Assembly (NCBI GenBank): GCA_958450325.1
Contig: OY288242.1
Coordinates: forward strand, 69,248,062-69,312,061
Origin: Agrostemma githago
Lineage: Eukaryota; Streptophyta; Magnoliopsida; Caryophyllales; Caryophyllaceae
Reading direction: 5' to 3'
DNA: 64,000 nucleotides
The translations under genes were made by a program, and so were the position numbers. Shown piece by piece: positions 59,340-64,000 of this stretch. The notes beneath the pieces are model-generated. The model worked only from the letters and a program-made list of their open reading frames with translations. It had not been told where the DNA came from and did no database searches. The stretch's first letter is position 1, and the number at the start of each line of letters is the position of its first letter.

Positions 59340-60578
59340 TTATTTCCGGCTCTTGCTTCCCTTAGACTTTCCTTCTCCGATTTGTTTAGGTCTCACTTCC
59401 ACAAACTTAGTTATATTTTCAACCAGCCGCTTTCGCACCTTGTTCATGTCCGCTAGCAGAAGAGTGGCTGCAAGTTGGACCACCAAATATCTTCTATTCA
59501 CCTTCCTCTCGAGGTCTACGTGTCCGAAATCATGGCCCTCGTACATAAGCATGTGCATCAACAGGAACGTTCCCGACTCATCCTTGTTGGTGACCTTAGA
59601 CTGCGTGTCATTTCAGATCAACCATGCGGAAACTGTACTTCACTATATCTTCCGCACCGCTGACATATTTCGAGTCAAGGTAATCGCTCATTGCCCCTAC
59701 CTGAAAATCAATGATGACAATATAAGATGACCTAACCTTTACATGACACAAGATAGGTGATAAATATTAAAAGATTGAAATAGAGGAATCTCACGATTAT
59801 CTTCAAGGCTTTGAAAAGTTGTGTCTCTTTCACGTTTTGGTAGCGACACTGGTGAAGAAGTTCGACCGTCTTTTTCTTCCGGTTGATACATACGCAAGGG
59901 AAGTAACCATCCATGTTGATCGGCACAAAAATCCGATCAGCGTCCAGTTGCAATGTACCGCGACATTTCGACTTGAAAATCTCCCATTGCTTCATCAAGG
60001 AGTCAGTATTCTGTGTGGATGGACACTCCTCATTTTCGTCGAGAATCCTCATAATGTAATCCTATAAAAGATTCAATTTGTGTCACCGTTAATAGTTAAT
60101 ATAAAGTAATTTTTTGGAGTTTTGACCCACCTAAATTAGAGAAAAATGTTGTGCGTATAGACTTGTTTGTACTATAATGCAGCATTGTATTCGTGTTACT
60201 GCAGCACTAGTGAATGTTACTCCAATATTGTCTAGGTGTTACTCTAACAAAAAATTCAAAATATCAGAAAATGAGGGCGCATACTATATACGTACTATAT
60301 ATCCTACCACAGTAACTCATAAGGCATACTGTCTGTCGGAGACCATAGAAAGCCATCCTTGGAGAATCCTCCGACTCACTCCCACTTGCGACAAACCTGT
60401 TCATCAACATTGACATGCACTCAACGATGCATGAAGACATGTCGTTCCTCGGGAGCATGGACACTATATCATCCCGAGTGATTGTAGCCAAGTTTGCATA
60501 CTCTGCCACGATTTTGCTGCATTCAGAATAGACCAGTAAACATTGCGGATAACAGACCAGTGACAAAAACTTAGACAA
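59340..60578 (-). pseudogene. Ulp1/C48 protease-like copy B, active-site Cys replaced by Ser
   Basis: Three coding pieces on the minus strand separated by probable introns: 60578-60264 (YANLATITRDDIVSMLPRNDM, an Ulp1-type entry segment), about 60060-59760 (QWEIFKSKC, ADRIFVPINMDGYFPCVCINRKKKTVELL with a strand pattern like copy A) and about 59600-59340 (DESGTFLLMHMLMYEG, AATLLLADMNKVRKRL). Where copy A has NDCGIYLMIHMMMY, this copy has DESGTFLLMHMLMY, so the catalytic Cys is Ser. The usual His is not evident (GYFPCVCIN against DHYSCACIN). A TGA precedes the last piece in its frame. C48 proteases normally cleave SUMO-type modifiers; many plant copies are carried by MULE transposons. Confidence 0.65.
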
Positions 60579-61355
60579 TCATATATTAATAAGAGATGTA
60601 GTGTTCATCTTATTACCACTTGTTGTAATTGTTGTGTTGATATAGGCAGTAGTCCACTGCGTCGCAAGACACGGATATTTCTTAACAAGGTCTTATTGTT
60701 TGCAAGAAACGGAGATGCCATCACGAGGTTAGGATCTATGTCGCCACAGTCTATGGAGCAACCTATGCCCTCCCCCTCCCCTCTAGATAGACTTCTCAGG
60801 ATAGATATTGTCCGAGTGGTCGCCGATGGTTCATGCATGGTTTCTGCAGGTGGTAGTTGGAGTGGATGGTGGCACGCGGCTCTTCTTTGTCGGTCTTTCC
60901 TCGGGGATCGCCTCTTTTGCCCTCTTACCAGACTCGCGGATTGATCTGGCGACAGTTGACATCGTCTTACCAATGACCACGTTCGCTTTATCAGCTACGA
61001 ACGAGGACACCCGCGCTATCAACTCGTCCCTCTCCTTGTTGATGTCGCAAAGACACAGGGTCGCGGCGATTTCTGCTCTATAGAGATTGTTCGCCTCACT
61101 GGTGCCTAGGAGACACTCGAATTCCTTCTCGATGTACATCATCATGTGTATCATGAGGTAAATGCCGCAGTCATTAGCAGAGAACCCGCTTCCCTGCCAT
61201 CTGAACGGGATATTGACAAGAGGGAACGACGAGACATTCGCCCCCTTAGTAATACCTTTCTGCACCAAATACTTTCCCATTTCTTTGGCCTTAATGATAC
61301 ACAAGAGAAGCCCGTATATGAATGACGGATGACAAAACATCATTTGTTTGCTTGT

Positions 61356-61389
61356 CATCCTTATATACAACATTTTGTATATAAGGATG
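61356..61389. repeat. 13 bp inverted repeat with 8 nt loop
   Basis: CATCCTTATATAC (61356-61368) and GTATATAAGGATG (61377-61389) are perfect inverted copies around AACATTTT. The hairpin covers the probable splice acceptor before the last coding piece of Ulp1-like copy A. Confidence 0.9.
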
Positions 61390-61799
61390 TTCGAGTATAT
61401 ATCAAAATGAGTAGACTTACTAAGAGGCGTGCCATCCCGACATATGGCAGGCTATCAAATTCCTCCTCTTCGTAAGACCTGTTATCAAGATATTCTATCT
61501 GCTGTGATACGAAATTGATACACGCACAACTGTAGTGGTCATTGTTTTCAGACAACACCATTACGAATACCTGTAGATAGAGTATAAGTAACATGTTGAT
61601 GATTATTAGTGACAAAGCAGCTTCCAAGTAGTTGCCAGTATGATAATTAAATTTAAAAATACCATATCGGAATATAGCTGGAGATTGCCTTCATTTTCAT
61701 CGAGCCAAATGTTCCAGAAGTTGAACAATTGTTCGCTCATGTCCACAAAAACACCATTCTTCCCGCTTCTCCAAATCTTCAATGTTGTATCTTGCATGA

Positions 61800-61945
61800 T
61801 ATTTGTTGGAGTAACGGGTCATCATCATTAGAGTAACAAAGAAAATGTATTACAGTAACACGTTTGTGGAATTGGAGTAATACACTTTGTTGGTATGAGT
61901 TACTACTGTGACAGTATAAATTACTTAGAGTAATACCCTTTGTTG
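61800..61945. repeat. AGTAACA-type motifs inside Ulp1-like copy A
   Basis: GAGTAACGG, GAGTAACAA, CAGTAACAC, GAGTAATAC and GAGTAATAC lie within 140 bp in the gap between the first two coding pieces. A similar set in reverse orientation (GTTACTGC, GTTACTCC, GTTACTCT) lies at about 60195-60250 in copy B. Confidence 0.75.
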
Positions 61946-62340
61946 TTTACAACAACTAATCTGATGACATTATATTGATATTACCAGGTTTGTTGCTGAT
62001 ATTTATACTTATCATTTTTGTCGAGCATAAGAATAACAAAGCTTACGCTGTGGCTGACACCAAAGTAGCAGTGTGATGTCCGTCGCGGTGCAGTCGGAGA
62101 AGTTGCCATGTAGTTCAGTAATATACACCAGGTGTTGATAACAACGTTTGAGAGTTGCTCTCCAGGCTCTAGAGTGGCCAGCTCGCCACGGGGTATGTTG
62201 AAGAAGTTGCTGAACCATACAATCATCTCCTTACAAAGTTTGAATGGATTATGTAACACTCAAAATAAACTACACTCTACGCACGAAAAACATTAGGTAT
62301 TGTAAAACACTTACGATGTGCTATATTTTTCATTTTTGTA

Positions 62341-62364
62341 AAAGACGTAATCAATTACGTCTTT
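62341..62364. repeat. 11 bp-arm palindrome with ACGT cores
   Basis: AAAGACGTAAT-CA-ATTACGTCTTT is a perfect dyad of 11 bp arms around two bases. It contains GACGT/ACGTC cores of the kind bound by bZIP factors. It lies just upstream of the first coding piece of copy A. Confidence 0.85.
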
Positions 62365-62725
62365 GCTTACACACAAAACATACCTGAACAGCCTGCTATC
62401 CCTACCCAGGAAGTTCAACAGCGTAATCTGGTGTTGTGTGTCAAATTTGGACCGTTTTTCCTCCCATTTAGACCAGTTTTTCCTCCGTTTTGCGAGATCA
62501 GAGCGCGATTATCGCCATATTTTGAGTAATTCTTGCATTAGTGTCTCTCTTTTGCATTTTACGTATTTTTGGTAGTTTTCTGTCTATTTTGATAGGATTT
62601 TCGACCAAAAGCGTGTTTGAGCTTCTACGAGCATGAGAGAGAGGGAAATCGTCCGAAGAGCAAAGCACACAACTAAAAGTTCAAGTAATCCAATTGATCG
62701 ACGAAGAAAGAGACCCGAGATGACC

Positions 62726-62955
62726 GGGCGAAATTTCGCCCACCGGGTGAAATTTCACCTGACGACATTTTCCACCCCGAAGATTTTCGTGGACACTCAC
62801 CATCGGGCGAAACGACCGGGCAAAATTTTGTCCACCGGGTGATATTTCGCCCGATGGAGAAAACACGCCAAAATCGCAAACTGAGAAAAAAGTCTCACCA
62901 GGCGAAATTTCACCCGGTGGGATCAACTCGTCAGCCGCAGGGTGAAGTTTCACCC
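62726..62955. repeat. GGGCGAAATTTCGCCC palindrome array
   Basis: One perfect 16 bp palindrome at 62726-62741, GGTGAAATTTCACC at 62746-62759, and degenerate relatives at about 62818-62833, 62837-62852, 62900-62915 and 62940-62955. All share the AAATTT centre flanked by GGGCG/GGGTG and the complement. Confidence 0.9.
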
Positions 62956-63041
62956 CATGAAGATGCATAGGGTGAAGGTCTAGCTTAAGGAAGAAGAATT
63001 GGATTATGGGCCTTAAGATTGTGTGACTCATTAAGGATTAG

Positions 63042-63049
63042 TATATATA
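63042..63049 (+). promoter_or_regulatory. TATA box of the right-edge LTR region
   Basis: TATATATA in AGTATATATAGTT, about 90 bp downstream of the palindrome array. Confidence 0.5.
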
Positions 63050-64000
63050 GTTAACCTAGGGTTTCATTTCAACTTGAGCCTTAAGTGTGCCTCTTTAGGA
63101 GTAGGAGTAGCGTAGAAAATCTCCATAGTAGTAGTAATTGTAGTAAGCTTCCATAGTAAAAACTCTATAGATCAAGTAAAACTTATTAGTTTTAGATTAA
63201 TTCCACTCAACACTCCTCAATCAAGTTCTTAAATTAGTTGAAGATTTGTGTTTTTATGTTGAAGATTGAAGAATTTTGCAAGGATTGGTGACAAGTTCTT
63301 GTATTTTCTCTTCCAAGATTCAATCTCTACGTTAATCTTCATCTTCTCCTTTAGTTTTCTCCATAATTGGTAGTTTCTTTTCTCTCCTTCTCTCCGTTAA
63401 TTAGTCTTGTTTTTAGTTGCTTGTTAATCCATTGTTAGTGTTTTTCTCTCTCCTTTGTTTGTTTCTCCATAGTTTGTGTTAGATTAATTATTTCTCCTCT
63501 AATTCAAGCATGCTTAGTCTTTCTCCTAGTCTCCTTGGTGAACATTTTATTATGGGTAGTGAGTAAATTTAGTTAGGGGGCTAGGGGAGGAGGAATCCTT
63601 GATAAAGGTTTTATTTTGTGAGATTATTGCATTTGAGGGTGATATTGTCTTGATGGGATTGTTGTGTTTTGATTGACTTAGCTTGATCACCTAGGTTGAC
63701 TTGACTCACCCGGATCAATAAGGGGAAACTCGGGGTTTGGGTAATTCCGTCTAGAGACTTTAGTTTATTCGTCGCGAAAGCGGGTTTAGACTTGGTTGGT
63801 AGGGAAACCGAAAGGTGGCACCTCCCTTATACACCTTGTGATAATTCTTGCAATGTTACACCCCTATCTTGATTTCTGACTCCCCGACTCTCCCTATCGC
63901 CTTTCCCACTAATTGTTTCTCGTCTTAGCTCTCTCTCTCGTCTAGTTAATCTAGCTCCTCTCGACCCAAACTTCCCCCTTCTCGGCCCCAATCACTCCTA

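Larger units (their letters stand above)
60831..62259 (-). pseudogene. Ulp1/C48 protease-like copy A
   Basis: Pieces on the minus strand: 62259-61986 (NIPRGELATLEPGEQLSNVVINTWCILLNY), about 61788-61665 (FNFWNIWLDENEGNLQLYSDM), about 61571-61422 (FVMVLSENNDHYSCACINFVSQQIEYLDN) and about 61373-60831 (VNIPFRWQGSGFSANDCGIYLMIHMMMYIEKEF, then a basic tail). The likely catalytic residues are His in DHYS, Asp in YLDN and Cys in NDCG, the C48 triad order. Splice-like borders support introns between pieces, so it could be a gene, but no start or promoter is evident. I place it as a transposon-borne copy because it is doubled in tandem and surrounded by mobile DNA. Confidence 0.65.
62432..64000 (+). 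mobile_element. LTR-type region of an unclassified retroelement, runs off the window
   Basis: Begins near TGTTGTGTGTCAAATTTGG, carries a palindrome array and a TATATATAG box, and continues with T/C-rich leader-like sequence (about 63300-63560) and a GGGGAAACTCGGGG / GGTGGCACC region resembling long plant Ty3 LTRs. There is no coding frame of note. The start is approximate, and the other end is outside the window, so neither LTR length nor lineage can be given. Confidence 0.5.

Overview
The window is plant nuclear DNA. It has genes with many GT-AG introns, AT-rich spacers, L1-type LINEs with CCHC ORF1 proteins, Copia and Tat-lineage Ty3 elements, a Cassandra element carrying 5S sequence, a CACTA element and several MITEs. 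The two host genes are ordinary angiosperm genes. A core eudicot is likely. Caryophyllales is a weak guess from general sequence style (for example the recurring word acggagtat) and is not established.

Layout. 1-3135: an unclassified left edge, then a 2.5 kb LTR-type non-coding retroelement fragment with clusters of the palindrome CACTCGATCGAGTG. 3518-8279: a nearly complete LINE on the minus strand with a perfect 15 bp target-site duplication. 8280-16379: AT-rich intergenic DNA with a degenerate repeat, two copies of one 0.75 kb MITE in opposite orientation, a Harbinger-like MITE and two long ATT-type microsatellites. 16380-29851: a 24-exon KIN-7 kinesin gene of 1055 codons ending in a RING finger. 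A very young, internally deleted Copia element (23033-26869) sits antisense in intron 17. 31861-32177: a Tourist-like MITE. 32298-33757: a three-exon double B-box (BBX20/21/22-like) gene on the minus strand.

34620-64000 is a retroelement nest. It holds an LTR-element fragment, then a decayed Tat-lineage Ty3 element (about 35606-40518) cut in its second RNase H domain by a second copy of the palindrome-bearing LTR fragment (40519-43440). Next is a CACTA element without a visible transposase (43664-57801) that contains LINE copies. One of these LINEs has a C-terminal RNase H and is itself split by a Cassandra TRIM element. A LINE fragment lies on each side of the CACTA element. Then come two tandem Ulp1/C48-protease-like pseudogenes (59340-62259), set among dozens-of-bases-spaced copies of an AGTAACA-type motif, and finally another LTR region (62432 to the window end) with its own palindrome array just upstream of a TATA box.

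How it works together. Only the kinesin and the BBX regulator look like functioning host genes. Everything else is mobile DNA at different stages of decay. The main signals are: palindrome arrays next to LTR TATA boxes in unrelated families; the Ulp1-like pair embedded in a short-motif array, recalling the motif arrays of VANDAL-type MULEs; and a LINE disabled only by TAG stops at former CAG-type codons, which fits methylation-driven decay.
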